From assembly GCA_023227695.1 (NCBI GenBank), contig JALNVE010000218.1, forward strand, positions 1 to 5,530: 5,530 nucleotides of DNA. The letters are read 5' to 3'. Every line of letters starts with the position of its first letter. The first letter of the stretch is position 1. This stretch comes from Paludibacteraceae bacterium (GTDB taxonomy: Bacteria; Bacteroidota; Bacteroidia; Bacteroidales; Paludibacteraceae). Shown one piece after another: positions 5,083 to 5,530 of this stretch. The position numbers and the translations under genes were made by a program. The notes under the pieces are model-generated. The model was not told the origin of the DNA and ran no database searches. It saw only the letters and a list, made by a program, of their open reading frames with translations.

Positions 5083-5147
5083 CAGGTCGTGAAATTATTG
5101 AATTTTATAAGTTTGAACAAATGATTCACCAATAATTATTTGACCTG
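5083..5147. repeat. Imperfect inverted repeat upstream of the metallopeptidase gene
   Basis: Arms 5083-5100 and 5130-5147 (18 bases each) form 14 Watson-Crick pairs, two G-T pairs and two mismatches around a 29-base spacer. CAGGTC/GACCTG lies at the outer ends and an eight-bp block at the inner ends. It covers a weak minus-strand promoter candidate: TTTG at 5118-5121, then 20 bases, then TAATTTCA at 5090-5097, which matches TAnnTTTG poorly. It could be an operator or an RNA hairpin. Confidence 0.4.
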
Positions 5148-5232
5148 CACGTAAATTATTATGAATGAGGATTAGTTAGGAAAAATCAAAAAGAATCACA
5201 GATGAAGATTCTCGATAATCGGTATAATGTTG

Positions 5233-5270
5233 TTTAATGACCTTTTTTACCTTTAAATGACCTATTTTTA
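5233..5270. repeat. Direct repeats 20 bp apart
   Basis: AATGACCT occurs at 5236-5243 and again at 5256-5263, exactly 20 bp later. Each copy is preceded by TTTA(A) and followed by a T-rich stretch ending in A. Spacing by about two helical turns is what two copies of a DNA-binding protein on one face would use. The whole stretch 5024-5290 otherwise shows no supportable gene. Confidence 0.45.
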
Positions 5271-5294
5271 TGCACTTTTTGAAACATATCTCCA

Positions 5295-5324
5295 TTTGTT
5301 TTTGAGATTTAGTGCGTTACTTTG
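5295..5324 (+). promoter_or_regulatory. Possible promoter for a small RNA
   Basis: TTTG (5295-5298), 19 bases, then TACTTTG (5318-5324). This resembles the Bacteroidota promoter but the -7 element is one base short of TAnnTTTG. A strong terminator follows within 50 bases. Confidence 0.35.
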
Positions 5325-5330
5325 TGATTA

Positions 5331-5415
5331 GGAAACTACAAATTTTATATAAAAACGGTAACTAAAGGATACGTAAACATCGGAAGACCAAACTTCCGAT
5401 TGTTTACGTTTTTTT
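5331..5415 (+). ncRNA. Candidate small RNA ending in a strong terminator
   Basis: If transcription starts a few bases after the -7-like element at 5318-5324, it would run about 80-85 bases and stop at the hairpin at 5371-5415. No reading frame of useful length fits inside. The only support is the pairing of a near-consensus promoter with an intrinsic terminator in otherwise empty sequence. The start position is approximate, and the terminator might instead belong to a transcript coming from further left. Confidence 0.3.
5371..5415 (+). terminator. Strong rho-independent terminator
   Basis: ACGTAAACATCGGAAG (5371-5386) pairs with 5393-5409, giving 16 base pairs with one bulged T and a six-base loop ACCAAA. 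Seven T follow (5409-5415). The T-run exists only in the plus direction. No plus-strand gene precedes it within the window after the WG-repeat gene, which ends 1,250 bases earlier. Confidence 0.8.
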
Positions 5416-5462
5416 GGATCAGCGGATAGGTGGGGTTGGTACAAGGACAAGAATCCCCAGAT

Positions 5463-5530
5463 TCAAGAATAAAGTTTGGCAAGCCTGTACATGAAAAACT
5501 TCACGTCTGCCACGCCCCTGAACTGTGTTC
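5463..5530 (-). CDS. C-terminal end of an unidentified protein, possibly a transposase
   Basis: A minus-strand frame open from the right edge ends with TGA at 5465-5463 and reads TQFRGVADVKFFMYRLAKLY followed by S. The pattern 'FRG-x-x-x-V-K/R ... hydrophobic helix' just before the stop is like the C-terminal tail of several DDE transposases (IS5/ISNCY-type), but 21 residues cannot settle this. By hand count about 48% of the bases in 5416-5530 are G or C, clearly more than in the AT-rich DNA to the left, which fits acquired DNA. Other frames here are also open for short distances, so the reading frame itself is uncertain. Confidence 0.3.
   Translation of the reverse strand, partial: TQFRGVADVKFFMYRLAKLYS

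Noticed and set aside
5030..5092. Twenty-codon plus-strand frame MKLLGKIQVALFFLIFENRS
   Set aside because: It resembles the start of a signal peptide but is very short. It has no ribosome binding site or promoter and starts only 18 bases from the divergent metallopeptidase ATG, so chance is the simplest explanation.

Overview
The window looks like a piece of a Bacteroidota chromosome, most likely order Bacteroidales. It is AT-rich and shows two matches to the Bacteroides-type -7 promoter element TAnnTTTG, one of them with a correctly spaced -33 TTTG. Most starts lack a clear Shine-Dalgarno sequence, and the run L25 - pth - S4/Hsp15-like protein is an arrangement I associate with this group. 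No rRNA, tRNA or CRISPR array is visible.

Layout, left to right. Positions 1-119 are the end of an insertion sequence, probably IS3 family. The first 25 codons of its transposase OrfA run leftward off the edge, and the outer end of its terminal repeat lies at about 119. A dense series of four hairpins follows (133-257); it begins with a rightward terminator and ends with the terminator of prs. prs (274-1212, minus strand) encodes PRPP synthetase. The 548 bases between prs and the L25 gene hold a promoter for each gene, two short frame-shifted stretches that may be the remains of a protein gene, and an L25 mRNA leader that can form an H-type pseudoknot. The plus-strand cluster is L25 (1762-2316), pth (2328-2891), a terminator-like hairpin, an S4/Hsp15-like protein with a very acidic tail (2956-3426), and a secreted WG-repeat protein (3490-4116). 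Facing it, with only four bases between the stop codons, is a minus-strand gene for a membrane-anchored HExxH metallopeptidase-like protein (4121-5011). The last 520 bases are mostly non-coding: an inverted repeat, a pair of direct repeats exactly 20 bp apart, and a promoter-like sequence followed by a strong terminator that could bound a small RNA. At the right edge base composition rises and a minus-strand reading frame ends that may be the tail of another transposase.

How the genes fit together. prs, L25, pth and the S4/Hsp15-like protein are housekeeping genes: PRPP supply for nucleotide, His and Trp synthesis; a 5S-rRNA-binding ribosomal protein; release of peptidyl-tRNA; and probable handling of stalled 50S subunits. 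The last three form a translation-maintenance cluster. The WG-repeat protein and the zincin-like protein appear to act at or outside the inner membrane, and neither has a known role that I can assign. The least ordinary parts are the pseudoknot-capable L25 leader, the hairpin cluster beside the IS end, and the possible small-RNA locus at 5295-5415. None amounts to a demonstrated new system.
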